Positions 18,561 to 27,789 of a stretch of 64,000 nucleotides of DNA are shown here, in pieces. How positions within the stretch are numbered: the first letter of the stretch is position 1; every line of letters begins with the position of its first letter. This stretch comes from Microcoleus vaginatus WJT46-NPBG5 (lineage in GTDB: Bacteria; Cyanobacteriota; Cyanobacteriia; Cyanobacteriales; Oscillatoriaceae): the NCBI GenBank assembly GCA_019359355.1, contig JAHHHM010000007.1, positions 1-64,000 on the forward strand, written 5' to 3'. Below the pieces are notes generated by a model that did not search any database, was not told the origin of the DNA, and saw nothing but the letters and a program-made list of their open reading frames with translations. Made by a program: the position numbers and the translations under genes.

Positions 18561-21215
18561 TCAATTGTTACAACCAATCGGCTGATTCCAAGAATTAGAA
18601 AAAGTGAGATTGGGAGCTTTTGCTACCAACTGCATCTGACCTTGATTATTGATAATCCATCCAGTTGCTTCAATAATTGGGGGGTGGGGGTTGGCCACTG
18701 AAAATTCGGAAATCTCCCTCTCGCCTACAATCTGCCCAGCAGTCTCTAGGGGACGCAAATCCTGCCAACGCGCTGTTCCTCTGAGAGTTTGAGTCGGATC
18801 AGCCGGCAAACCGCCGCGTCCGGTAGCGGTGAAGCTACTGCCCCTCGCTGCTGTACAACCGGCAGCAATTTTCGTGTTAGAGTCAACCGGCTTTTCGGCT
18901 AACTCAACCACACCTGAAGCCGGATCGACATCGGGGGTATTCAGTTGAACCGTGCCGCTAAACTGTGCGCCAAGGCTGGAAGTGGCAGTGATATCACTTT
19001 TTACAGTAAGTGTTGGTCGAAATTCTGCGCCAAAAATGCCTTGGGCATTAATAATAACCTGACCCCCAAAACTGCCGGTGGCATTGGCAGTGATATCGCT
19101 ATTTCCCAAGGCAGCCAAGGTATCGGCATTGATGGTAATATTGCCGCCGGTGGCGCTGCCGGTGGCATTGGTGGTAATGTGGCTACCGCGTTGTAGTTGG
19201 ATATCAGAGGCGGTGAGGGTCATGTTTCCTTGATTTCCTTGGGCGGCAGCAGCGCTGAGTGTTCCTCGATCAAGGCGAATCTGGCCGGCATTCAGATTGA
19301 GGTTGCCGGCACCCCCGGTTTGATTGGAACTAACGGAGACTTGCGCCCCATTGCTAACGATCAGCCGCTGTGTCTCAAGCGTTAAGTTGCCGGCATCTCC
19401 AGTTCCCTGAGAACTTGCGAATAACCCACTGGGAAAGCGTTGTCCTGACTCATCGCGGAAAAAATCGCGCTTGATGGGAGGAACTGCCGGCACTGATCCG
19501 CTGAGTTCAATCGACTCAGACGCTTTAATATTCAGGTTTCCCCCCGCACGACTGCCTAAAGTGCCGGTGGCGATCTGTCCCCCATCCCGAACAATTAGCC
19601 TTGCGGTTTCTAGGGTTAAGTCGCCGCCTAAACCGTCAAGCGTGGTGTCAGCCGATAACGTGCTGGGACTTCCCAAAACTGAAGTGCCGGCAATTTCCAC
19701 AATATTTGCTCGCACGTCCACTTCACCGGCATTGCCAAAACTTAAGCTTTCAACGCCTACCCGTGCGCCATTAGTGATTCGCAGGCTTTCGGCTTCGATG
19801 GTGAGTTTACCGCCGTTGCCGGTTGCCCCCGGTTCGACAGACGCGGCTAAAACGCTGGCAAATATTCCCGACTCTGAAGTGCCGGTGATTTCAATTTCTC
19901 TAGCTTTTACCGTCATTTGGGCGGCATCCCCGCCACCTAGGGTAAAGGTTAAAACTTGTGCGCCATCTGTTACTAACAAGCGATCCGCTTGAATAATTAA
20001 GTTTCCGCCCTGACCTGTGGCTCCTGTATACACAGAAGTTTCTACTACGCTGCCGGCCAGAAATTCCACTAGATTTGCTTGGATCGTTAACGTGCCGGCG
20101 TTGCCCGCTCCAAAGGTATCTGCTCCAATAATCGCGCCATCTGCAACGCTCAAATGTGGGGTTTCGATCAGCAAGTTGCCGCCATTGCCGGTAGCACCGG
20201 GATCGACGCTGGCAAAGAGACTACTGGAAAAAGCACCGGGAATACTGGTTAATTCAACGGATTCGGTAGCGCGGACAATCAGGCTGCCTCCGGGTTGGTC
20301 GCCCAAGGTATCGGCTAAAATAGCTGAACCTTCACTCAGTGTAATGCGCCGGCCCATGAGTTGAACATCGCCGCCGCCGGTGCCACTACTACTAACGGAA
20401 GCCGCTTGAGCAAGACGGATATCTTGAAAATTTTGAATATCTGGATACTGAAGCGTCCAGCCTGAATTCGTGGGTGTGAGGGTGACTGTTCCACCAACAA
20501 CACTTCCCAGTTCAATTCGCCCAGATTCTGCGGTTAAATTGCCGCCCACCAGTGTAATATTACCGCCAACCAAGGCTAAGGTGTTGCCGGCGTTCACTTG
20601 AAGTCCTGCCGGTCTATCTTCTCGAAGGGTTGCTAAAGTTACTGGATCGAATGCGAGTTGATTTCCTGGCCCTTCGACTTGAATTCCGCTTGGATTTGGC
20701 CCTAATTGTAAGCCAATCGGGACATTCACGGTCAATATCGGTGGGGCAGTAGGATTAACCGCGCTGAATTCGCCCCCGCCGGCAAACTGGATACTGTTCG
20801 CCGTTGTACCCATAAAAGAACCCCCGATATTTAACCGGGCATTGGGGCCAAAAAGGATGCCATTTGGATTGAGCAAAAAAAGATTAGCGGTTCCGTTGGC
20901 GCGAATTAACCCATCAATGTTAGAAATTGTGCTGCCGGTGACGCGACTGAAGATGTTTTGAATATCGGCTGCATTGTTGAAGAATGCTTCGGTATTTGTC
21001 GGAACAGAAAATTCTCGGAAACTGTGGAATAAACTGCTGCCGGCTTGGGTTCCGCCTTCAATCTGGATGACATTGCCGGCTGGCGTGACCGTTGTATTAC
21101 GTGGCAGCGTTGTATCTGGGGTAATTTGAGCGCTGGCGGTGCCGGTGAAATTGAAGCTACAACAGATCCCACAGCCAATTACCCAGGCTACGTGAACTGG
21201 ATTTTTTAACATCAT
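18561..21215 (-). CDS. Haemagglutinin-type (TPS-domain) exoprotein 3
   Basis: The 884-residue protein is the first gene of the leftward array. A signal peptide (ending GTASAQ) leads into a TPS domain with NLFLLNPNGILFGPNARLN, then a repetitive beta-helix with strongly periodic motifs such as GNGGNLLIE and GNAGTLTIQ. The same C-terminal signature as the other two copies is present (AGCTAARGSSFTATGRGGLP; final QPIGCNN). The three copies differ mostly in the repetitive middle, as expected for tandem duplicates diverging by repeat gain and loss. The array promoter should lie upstream of 21215. Confidence 0.92.
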   Translation of the reverse strand: MMLKNPVHVAWVIGCGICCSFNFTGTASAQITPDTTLPRNTTVTPAGNVIQIEGGTQAGSSLFHSFREFSVPTNTEAFFNNAADIQNIFSRVTGSTISNIDGLIRANGTANLFLLNPNGILFGPNARLNIGGSFMGTTANSIQFAGGGEFSAVNPTAPPILTVNVPIGLQLGPNPSGIQVEGPGNQLAFDPVTLATLREDRPAGLQVNAGNTLALVGGNITLVGGNLTAESGRIELGSVVGGTVTLTPTNSGWTLQYPDIQNFQDIRLAQAASVSSSGTGGGDVQLMGRRITLSEGSAILADTLGDQPGGSLIVRATESVELTSIPGAFSSSLFASVDPGATGNGGNLLIETPHLSVADGAIIGADTFGAGNAGTLTIQANLVEFLAGSVVETSVYTGATGQGGNLIIQADRLLVTDGAQVLTFTLGGGDAAQMTVKAREIEITGTSESGIFASVLAASVEPGATGNGGKLTIEAESLRITNGARVGVESLSFGNAGEVDVRANIVEIAGTSVLGSPSTLSADTTLDGLGGDLTLETARLIVRDGGQIATGTLGSRAGGNLNIKASESIELSGSVPAVPPIKRDFFRDESGQRFPSGLFASSQGTGDAGNLTLETQRLIVSNGAQVSVSSNQTGGAGNLNLNAGQIRLDRGTLSAAAAQGNQGNMTLTASDIQLQRGSHITTNATGSATGGNITINADTLAALGNSDITANATGSFGGQVIINAQGIFGAEFRPTLTVKSDITATSSLGAQFSGTVQLNTPDVDPASGVVELAEKPVDSNTKIAAGCTAARGSSFTATGRGGLPADPTQTLRGTARWQDLRPLETAGQIVGEREISEFSVANPHPPIIEATGWIINNQGQMQLVAKAPNLTFSNSWNQPIGCNN

Positions 21216-21709
21216 AAAAAGAATAATTTGTCAATTTTATTACCAACAAATTTTAAACTGCACCCTTGACAAATTCCTGATGATGTTATCAATTATCGCA
21301 CTTCACCGGCTTATGGTAAGAATGTTGTTAAATGTAAAATTAAATCTTTACAAAAAGAGAGTTATTTGACCTGGAATTTTTAATCTAGGGAAAAACCTTG
21401 ATGCTGAAGACGAGTTTTTCTCTTTCTATAGAAACTCGGAAATACTTCTTTTAAATAAAAATCATTTTATCTATGACAAGCGAAAAATAACACTTGCGAA
21501 GAGGTATAGCGCGTTGCAAGTTGCCGCACCAAACTTGCGGCTGAGCCGGCTTGAGCGTTTGTTAGGAAATTTTACCGCAAACGCTCGCCTCAACTCGCAG
21601 TTTTAACGCTGATTGATCGGTTTAACCCACCCAAGCAAAACCTTTTTATAGAAGTGGGAAAGGGATTTTAATCAAGTGCAGGCTGCTGAGTTATTGTTGC
21701 TAAATCGCA
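21216..21709. other. Intergenic region holding the array promoter and a hairpin
   Basis: These 494 bases lie upstream of the exoprotein array and downstream of the M16 genes. The part next to the array is AT-rich and presumably carries its promoter. A stem-loop with perfect 9-bp arms, GAGCGTTTG (21553-21561) and CAAACGCTC (21578-21586), lies in a longer imperfect inverted repeat (about 21536-21602). It has no U-run, so it is not a standard terminator. No ORF was found. Confidence 0.5.
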
Positions 21710-23074
21710 CTAACAAGCTGCGGATACCGGCACCTGAGTCACCGCAGCAGCCGGCCCAACCAAAGAAATAAAAGGTTCACTAAAATATCGGCAAGCCGCT
21801 TGCTGCGCTACAGGTGCCGTCACCGCACTAATTGCTGCGGTAAAACTCGAATCAAATTCAATTCCTAACCCTAATGTCTCGTACCAACCAAACACCTGAG
21901 CGAGTTGAGCATTGGTTTGCTTACCCAAAGCGTATTGCCCCAGCAACTTATTCTTCGACGCTTGTAGTTCTTCGGCACTCAACACAGTGGTGCAGAGGCG
22001 CTCCACTTCGGTTCGCAAGCCGGCTAGCGCTGTTGCCGTATTGTCGGGTGCAGTGCCCATGTAAACCGCAAACTGGGACGTATCAAGACGCGTGGGATAC
22101 AGTGCCGAAACTTCGTAAGCCAAGCCGCGCTTCTCTCGCAATTCTACAAACAGCCGGCTGGAAAGGCCATTTCCTAAGTAAGTGTTGAGTAGCTTCAGTG
22201 CAGCATAATCGGCACTGACGGCTTTGGCGGTAGGAAAGTTTAACGGTTCACTTGAATTTTCGGGTGTTGCTGTGGTTTCTGCAATTTGTACTGAAGGCGC
22301 GAGATAGCCCAGCATAACAATTGATTGCTGCGTCTGGAGGGGAGTGACGATTTGCCGAGGTTTAGGGTTTGGCACCGGCAGCACCAGAGTCGGTAAGGGG
22401 GTTGCCGGTGCTTGCCAATCTCCAAACACTTCACTGATCAGTTCGATGGCGTATTCTGGCGCAATCCGACCGGCCAAACTAATCACCATATTATCTGGGC
22501 GGAAATACGTTTGGTGATAGTGATGCAGATCGGCACACGTCAGTTGAGAAACCGTGGCTTCGGTTCCCAGACTGGAGAACGCATAGGGATGATCGGGATA
22601 CATGGCTTGGCGCAACTGCTCGAATGCGATCGCAAACGGCTGTTCCTGCTGAGAGCGAATGCCTTGAAGCGTCAGGCATTGTTCTAGTTCCACCTCGGCT
22701 TCTGGGAAGGTTGGCGCTCTCAGCAATTGTCCTGCCAAGTCCAGCATCTGAGCAAAGTCAGAGGAAACGGTTTTCAGACTCAGTAAGAAATAATCTGGAG
22801 TGGCATCTGCACCCACGCTGGCTCCAACAGACTCTACCTGCTCAGCAATTTCTAGGGAAGAAAGCCGGCTGGTTCCTTTCGTCAGAACTGCTGCGAGTAG
22901 ATGCGCTAGCCCCGCTTGATGTCTGGGTTCGCACCGGCTGCCGGCGCGGACAAAGATGCGAGAGGCAATGATATCGGCGGCGGGATTTTCCACCAATAGC
23001 ACTACCATCCCATTGTTGAGAACAGTGCGATGAACAGTCCGGTTTTGAAAAGATTGCATCAAAGTTTGATTCAC
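21710..23074 (-). CDS. M16B peptidase-like subunit without zinc ligands (inactive partner)
   Basis: The 454-residue protein has the M16 fold signatures. The zinc motif HxxEH is replaced by HLLAA (in AGLAHLLAAVLTKGT), so it cannot bind catalytic zinc in the usual way. It keeps the C-terminal Arg/Tyr region SSRLFVELREKRGLAYEV typical of the partner subunit. M16B enzymes of the mitochondrial processing peptidase type work as a pair of one zinc subunit and one R/Y subunit, and the zinc subunit is encoded 65 bases upstream. The frame starts at a GTG; the ATG at 23059 is an equally good start. It probably acts in the cytoplasm or periplasm as half of a heterodimer. Confidence 0.9.
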   Translation of the reverse strand: MNQTLMQSFQNRTVHRTVLNNGMVVLLVENPAADIIASRIFVRAGSRCEPRHQAGLAHLLAAVLTKGTSRLSSLEIAEQVESVGASVGADATPDYFLLSLKTVSSDFAQMLDLAGQLLRAPTFPEAEVELEQCLTLQGIRSQQEQPFAIAFEQLRQAMYPDHPYAFSSLGTEATVSQLTCADLHHYHQTYFRPDNMVISLAGRIAPEYAIELISEVFGDWQAPATPLPTLVLPVPNPKPRQIVTPLQTQQSIVMLGYLAPSVQIAETTATPENSSEPLNFPTAKAVSADYAALKLLNTYLGNGLSSRLFVELREKRGLAYEVSALYPTRLDTSQFAVYMGTAPDNTATALAGLRTEVERLCTTVLSAEELQASKNKLLGQYALGKQTNAQLAQVFGWYETLGLGIEFDSSFTAAISAVTAPVAQQAACRYFSEPFISLVGPAAAVTQVPVSAAC

Positions 23075-23139
23075 GTTTGAGTTGGGGGTGAGATTTCAGA
23101 AAATATGGAGCCAGTTAAATGCCGGTGACAAGTGAAGAA

Positions 23140-24405
23140 TTAGAGAGGTTTAAGCACCGTAACTGCGTAATAGTAAGGAGAGAGATACTGAGCGGCTAAA
23201 CGCTGTAAATCTTCGGCTTGATAGGACTGAATTTTTGCCGGATACGTCACAGACATTTCCGAGCGGGCAATCGTATGGTAATAACCGTATAAACCGGCTA
23301 ACTGAATTGGGGTTTCTGTTGAAAAGGCATAGTCATTACACAGCAATCGTTTGCAGCGAGCCAGTTCTGCTTGAGAAATTGGTTTTGCCTGTAGTTGGCT
23401 GAGATGTTCGCAAATCAATGCTTCCACCGGCTCCACATTTTTTGGATCTAACCAGGCACTGATCGTTAACAAACTCGATTCCTGCTGTAGGGAGAAACTA
23501 CAGTTAACCGCTTGAACGCATCGCCGTTCTTCCCGCAAGTCCCGGACTAAGCGAGAGGTTCGCCCTTCTCCCAGCAGCACCGAGAGTAAATCCAATCCGT
23601 AAGCATCTTGTAACTGATCGACCCCTGGCCCTGTCCAAGCCATGATTAGCCGCGCCTGTTCCAACCGGGGAACATACAGTTCCCTCCGGCGGATTTCGAT
23701 CATCGGGGGTTCGGCTTCGGTTTCGATTTTGGGGCATTTTGCTGGGGCAGGAAATTGATCAAAGGCTTGATGTACCAATTCTAGGGCCGGTTCGAGTTCT
23801 ACATCACCGACTATCACAACCGCCATGTTTTCTGGTTGATAGTGCGTTCGGTGGAAACTCCGCATTTCCTGCGGTGAATGCTGCATCAATTTAGCCTCAG
23901 TTCCCAGGATTGGACGTCCGTAGGGGTGGCGAGGGTAAACAATCTCCATAAGGGCTTGAAAGGCTAACCAGTCCGGGTTATCGGCAGATTGACGGATTTC
24001 TTCTAACACGACATCGCGTTCTCGGACAAATTCATCGTCTGGGATAGCGGCGTGTAAAATAAGTTCTGCCAAAGCCGGCAGCGTATCTGTTAGATACTCG
24101 GCTGCTGTGAGCGTGAAGAAATGTGCGTAGTCGTGACTCGTGGCTGCATTTGTCATTCCGCCCCGATTTTCGATTACGCAATCAAATACTCCAGGCGGCA
24201 TCTGATCGGTGCCTTTAAAGATCATGTGTTCTAAAAAGTGCGCCATACCCGACCATTGCGCCGGTTCTGCCATTGCGCCGGCTCTTACCCAAACATCTAC
24301 AACGGCCACAGGTGTAGCCGGAACCGATTGGTGAATAACTGTTAAGCCGTTTTCCAGCCTCAAGATTTCGGCTGGGAACCCTGATAGAGTCCTCAATTGA
24401 AGCAA
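23140..24405 (-). CDS. M16B zinc peptidase, catalytic subunit
   Basis: The 421-residue protein carries the inverted zinc motif HFLEH (in GMAHFLEHMIFKGT, about residues 61-65) and the downstream Glu in the ERDVVLEEI region, so it should be catalytic. The C-terminal Arg/Tyr segment is altered (SRLVRDLREERRCVQAV, with Cys where Tyr is usual), complementing the partner gene 65 bases downstream. The pair is probably one operon. Family members process peptides or presequences; the substrate is unknown here. The open frame starts with TTG at 24405, and no better ATG start was found near the N-terminal domain. Confidence 0.92.
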   Translation of the reverse strand: MLQLRTLSGFPAEILRLENGLTVIHQSVPATPVAVVDVWVRAGAMAEPAQWSGMAHFLEHMIFKGTDQMPPGVFDCVIENRGGMTNAATSHDYAHFFTLTAAEYLTDTLPALAELILHAAIPDDEFVRERDVVLEEIRQSADNPDWLAFQALMEIVYPRHPYGRPILGTEAKLMQHSPQEMRSFHRTHYQPENMAVVIVGDVELEPALELVHQAFDQFPAPAKCPKIETEAEPPMIEIRRRELYVPRLEQARLIMAWTGPGVDQLQDAYGLDLLSVLLGEGRTSRLVRDLREERRCVQAVNCSFSLQQESSLLTISAWLDPKNVEPVEALICEHLSQLQAKPISQAELARCKRLLCNDYAFSTETPIQLAGLYGYYHTIARSEMSVTYPAKIQSYQAEDLQRLAAQYLSPYYYAVTVLKPL

Positions 24406-24561
24406 TTTGTGTAAAGACCAGTAAAAATTTAATACGATGTGACTTATCGTAACGTTTTATAGCTAAACAATTTGAATGAATTGTTACAGTCTAGCCCAAA
24501 GAGGCCACTGACTGCTGGTGGCAGGCGTTTGAGGGATTCACACACGGCAATTTAAAATTCT

Positions 24562-25008
24562 ATGACTGAGCCGCTTACGGAACGGATGAATCTGGCTGCT
24601 GAAAGCCTTTTGGATAATGAAGCTCTCACCGCTCAACTAGACGAGCCGGCAGCTAACGCTTTACTGGACTGGGGCTTAGCCTGTGTCAAACTAATTGTGC
24701 AAGAAACGGCAAATTTGGATGAGGAAGCGGCTGAAACCTTCATAGCGCCCAAACTTCGCGCCGTCCGCTTGCTGATGCGCTCAGTCAATCAGTGGGTTGC
24801 CACAGGAGGGGATGGGGATGATCGTGCCGGTGAGTCTTCACTGAATGAGATTTTAGAACAAGCAGCCAAGATTTACCCAAATTACCAACCCCCAAACAAG
24901 GCACAGCAGCAGGCATTTTTAAAGCAATCTCTGCTAGAGGAACCGTCCGAATGGATTCTCAATCTTCGCCGGCTTGTTGAAGGCTCACATGAGGAAGCCC
25001 CGTCGTAA
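24562..25008 (+). CDS. Conserved hypothetical helical protein
   Basis: The 148-residue acidic protein is predicted to be mostly helical, with no transmembrane segment or signal peptide and no catalytic motif that I recognise. It contains LDEPAANALLDWGLACVKLI and, near the end, EPSEWILNLRRLVEG. It is divergent from the M16 pair and sits 62 bases upstream of the phospholipase-D-like gene on the same strand, so the two may be co-transcribed. Function unknown. Confidence 0.75.
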   Translation: MTEPLTERMNLAAESLLDNEALTAQLDEPAANALLDWGLACVKLIVQETANLDEEAAETFIAPKLRAVRLLMRSVNQWVATGGDGDDRAGESSLNEILEQAAKIYPNYQPPNKAQQQAFLKQSLLEEPSEWILNLRRLVEGSHEEAPS

Positions 25009-25070
25009 TTTTCAGATAGAACTTTAGATTTAATCATACAAGAAAGAAAGACTCTCAAATTTTTAATGTT

Positions 25071-26270
25071 ATGAATTCATTTAATCAATCTCCCAGCAAA
25101 ATTTCAAATTCCCAACGTCAACCAAGTATTCTAAAGCGTCTTATTGACTTTGGAAAAATAACATTAAAAGCAGTCTCTAACTTCCCCAGCACTCAGCACT
25201 CAGCACTGAGCACTCAATATCACCGACACACCATCTCTGCGTTGTTAATGGCAGCTCTTATTTGCGGATTAGCCGGCTGCGGTTTATTCCAAAAATCTTG
25301 GTGGCAAACTCAGTTCACCAATCCCATCCCGCCAACTAACACGATTTTAGCCGAATTGGTTACTAATATTAACAGTAGCAAAAATAGTATCCACGTTGCC
25401 GCATTTGAATTCAATCTCGACCCAATTGCTGAGGCACTAATTGCCGCCAAGAAGCGCGGAGTCGATGTTAAATGGGTGACAGATGACGAATATGGATTGG
25501 GAGAGGATAAAGATCCGGGACACGGACAATTTGCTCAGTTAAAACGGGCAGGAATTTTTGTAAAGGCAGATAACCGACCGGATTTGATGCACAATAAATT
25601 TATTATCTTTGATAATCAAATCGTCTGGACCGGCTCCACAAATTTAACGATCAATGGCACACAAAGAAATAACAATAATGCGATTTTGTTGAATTCGCCA
25701 GAATTAGCGGTGATATTCGAGCGAGAATTTGCTGAAATGTGGGCCGGCCAATTTGGCCCTTCCTCTCCCTCAACAGTAGATTTGCAACAAGTCACCGTAA
25801 ATGGGACGCCGGTACAGGTGTTATTTGCCCCTGAAGATAAAGTCTCGAGTAAATTGATGCCGCTAATTAACAATGCGAAAAGCAGTATTCGATTTATGGC
25901 TTTTTCATTCACTCATGAACAACTGGGTGCAGCGATGCTAAGTCGCGCAAAAGCGGGAGTGGATGTGCAGGGAATTTTTGAAACGAATGGCAGTGAAACT
26001 GAGTACAGTGAACTGCCTAAGTTTTACTGTGCTAGGATGCCGGTGCGTCAAGATAGCAATCCCAGTGCCTTTCACCACAAAGTGATTGTGATTGATAATA
26101 ATACCGTAATCACCGGCTCTTATAATTTCTCGAATAATGCAGATCGGCGCAATGATGAGAATGTGGTGATTCTTAACAATGGGGCAATTGCCAAGGAGTA
26201 TTTATCTGAGTTTAATACTCGCTGGGCAGAGTCACGTCAGCCGGCCAAATCGAGAATGAAGTGCAGGTGA
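25071..26270 (+). CDS. Phospholipase-D-like (double HKD) lipoprotein
   Basis: Two complete HKD motifs are present: HNKFIIFD...GSTN from residue 174 and HHKVIVID...GSYN from residue 335. That makes a full PLD-superfamily active site, either a phosphodiesterase or a nuclease. A lipobox (GLAGC, about residues 66-70) indicates a lipoprotein. The frame is open from an ATG at 25071, but codons 40-48 are made of an intergenic-type repeat (CAGCACT CAGCACT). Translation may therefore really begin further down, for instance at the ATG at 25248. The substrate (lipid or nucleic acid) cannot be told from sequence. Confidence 0.88.
   Translation: MNSFNQSPSKISNSQRQPSILKRLIDFGKITLKAVSNFPSTQHSALSTQYHRHTISALLMAALICGLAGCGLFQKSWWQTQFTNPIPPTNTILAELVTNINSSKNSIHVAAFEFNLDPIAEALIAAKKRGVDVKWVTDDEYGLGEDKDPGHGQFAQLKRAGIFVKADNRPDLMHNKFIIFDNQIVWTGSTNLTINGTQRNNNNAILLNSPELAVIFEREFAEMWAGQFGPSSPSTVDLQQVTVNGTPVQVLFAPEDKVSSKLMPLINNAKSSIRFMAFSFTHEQLGAAMLSRAKAGVDVQGIFETNGSETEYSELPKFYCARMPVRQDSNPSAFHHKVIVIDNNTVITGSYNFSNNADRRNDENVVILNNGAIAKEYLSEFNTRWAESRQPAKSRMKCR
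25188..25216. repeat. Short tandem repeat (AGTGCTGAGTGCTG type) within the lipoprotein frame
   Basis: The plus strand reads CAGCACT-CAGCACT-CAGCACT-GAGCACT, four adjacent heptamer-like units. The same unit in opposite orientation recurs at 27580-27611, upstream of the DnaJ gene. These are cyanobacterial-style short tandem repeats, normally intergenic. Confidence 0.75.
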
Positions 26271-26453
26271 TCTATCGTTGAATCTCCTCGATTGCTATTT
26301 AGCAGTTCGTGGGGCTTTTTATTATGCCGGCAAAAACTAAGTTAAATCTAGCAGATCGTTGAATCCTAATATTTTATCTGAAGCTAAAAAGGGTTTAAAA
26401 TTGTCAGTACGAACAAAATCAACTCTTTTGTAGCCGGCCTTTGAATACCTTCA

Positions 26454-26485
26454 TAAAAAAAAAAGACGCGCTGTAGTGCCGCGTC
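26454..26485 (-). terminator. Rho-independent terminator of the DnaJ-type gene
   Basis: A perfect GACGCG/CGCGTC stem (26465-26470 and 26480-26485) with a 9-base loop is followed on the minus strand by a run of ten U residues. It lies 26 bases beyond the stop codon of the leftward dnaJ-like gene. The rest of the 26271-26510 spacer shows nothing else. Confidence 0.9.
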
Positions 26486-26510
26486 CTAATACACTTGGTG
26501 AGGAGAAGAT

Positions 26511-27521
26511 TTACAAGCGAATTTGCTGAAAATGACTGCGGGGATTAAAGCTGCGAGAATCCCGAATTTTTTCGTATAATTCGCGCTCAGTCGCACTGAT
26601 ATCTTTTGGTGGCACGATCACGATTCGCACCAGTTGGTCACTGCGACCTCCTTTTGGACGTGGCCAGCCTTTGCCACGCAGCCGTAGGGATTGACCGGAA
26701 CGAATGCCGGCGGGGACATTCATGGTGACAGTCCCATCGGGTGTAGGGATTTCAAGTTGACTGCCTAAAACAGCCTCATCAGGGGTCACCGGCACCTCAC
26801 AGACAAGATTCTCTCCATCAAATTGGAAGAAGGTGTGCGGCTGGATTTCAACAACTAAATAAAGATCGCCCCGCTGCTGGCTGTAGGCATTGAGCTGACC
26901 TTTACCCTTAACGCGAATGCGACTTCCGGGTTTAGCGCCGGCGGGAATTCGCACATCAATCATTTCATTGCCCAAACTCAAGCGTCTCTGGACACCGTGA
27001 AAGGCTTCGGAAAAGGTGAGGGTAATCGTTCCCTCTCGATCTGCAGAGGTGCCGGCTGATTGATTGCCAACCCCTGAACCATTTTCAAAGCCCCCAAAGC
27101 CGGTTGGGCCACCTGTGTTGGTGCGGTAGTTGTAATTCCAGCGAGGATTACGACCGGCAGTAGGGCCGGTGCTGCCAACGCGACCGAGTAATTCGTTAAT
27201 GAATTCGTCAAAGCTGCCGAACTGGCTAAAGTCGAAGTTATTAACATCTACACCAGGGGTAGATGACCATCCTGGCCCTGGCCCAGCTTGTTTCCAATAT
27301 TGACCGAATTGGTCATATTTTTTGCGCTTTTCTGGGTCAGATAAGACTTCATAAGCTTCAGTTACTTCTTTGAAGTGGGCTTCTGCCTCCCGATTGCCAG
27401 GATTCATGTCTGGGTGGTACTTCCGCGCCAGTTTGCGGTAAGTCTTTTTAATGTCATCCGCACTGGAAGTTTTACTGATACCCAAAATTGCATAGTAGTC
27501 TTTAAAATCGGTTGCAGCCAT
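26511..27521 (-). CDS. DnaJ/CbpA-type Hsp40 co-chaperone
   Basis: The 336-residue protein has an N-terminal J domain (residues 8-72) with the HPD motif at 36-38 that stimulates Hsp70 ATPase. A Gly/Asn-rich linker (about 75-165) follows, then the two beta-barrel substrate domains of the DnaJ C-terminal region ([40 protein letters not shown]). It has no CxxCxGxG zinc fingers, so it is a type II (CbpA-like) DnaJ. No dnaK is adjacent. It ends at a strong terminator. Confidence 0.95.
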   Translation of the reverse strand: MAATDFKDYYAILGISKTSSADDIKKTYRKLARKYHPDMNPGNREAEAHFKEVTEAYEVLSDPEKRKKYDQFGQYWKQAGPGPGWSSTPGVDVNNFDFSQFGSFDEFINELLGRVGSTGPTAGRNPRWNYNYRTNTGGPTGFGGFENGSGVGNQSAGTSADREGTITLTFSEAFHGVQRRLSLGNEMIDVRIPAGAKPGSRIRVKGKGQLNAYSQQRGDLYLVVEIQPHTFFQFDGENLVCEVPVTPDEAVLGSQLEIPTPDGTVTMNVPAGIRSGQSLRLRGKGWPRPKGGRSDQLVRIVIVPPKDISATERELYEKIRDSRSFNPRSHFQQIRL

Positions 27522-27579
27522 TAACCAGTCACCTCTGTTTTTAATGAATAAGTTTAAAGTTTTTTTTCTACAACGTCAT

Positions 27580-27611
27580 AGTGAGTGCTGAGTGCTGAGT
27601 AGTGAGTGCTT
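27580..27611. repeat. Short tandem repeat AGTGAGTGCTGAGTGCTGAGT
   Basis: Imperfect units of GTGAGTGCTGA are arrayed in the spacer upstream of the DnaJ gene. It is the same family as the copy at 25188. In the same spacer an imperfect inverted repeat (AGAGGTGATA at 27711-27720 and TATCACTTCT at 27731-27740) could fold between the kinase and DnaJ genes. Confidence 0.7.
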
Positions 27612-27789
27612 TAGAGAGTCTCTTTAGTTGCACATAATAAAAGTTTTAGGGCGGCGCTGCCCTCAAAACGTGGAAGATCGGATACCGGCTTGGTATTATC
27701 CGGTTGATGAAGAGGTGATAGAAGAAAAATTATCACTTCTCTAGCTTCAGATTACCTAAGGTTAAGTATGGCTCTAGTTCGGTTCTTTC

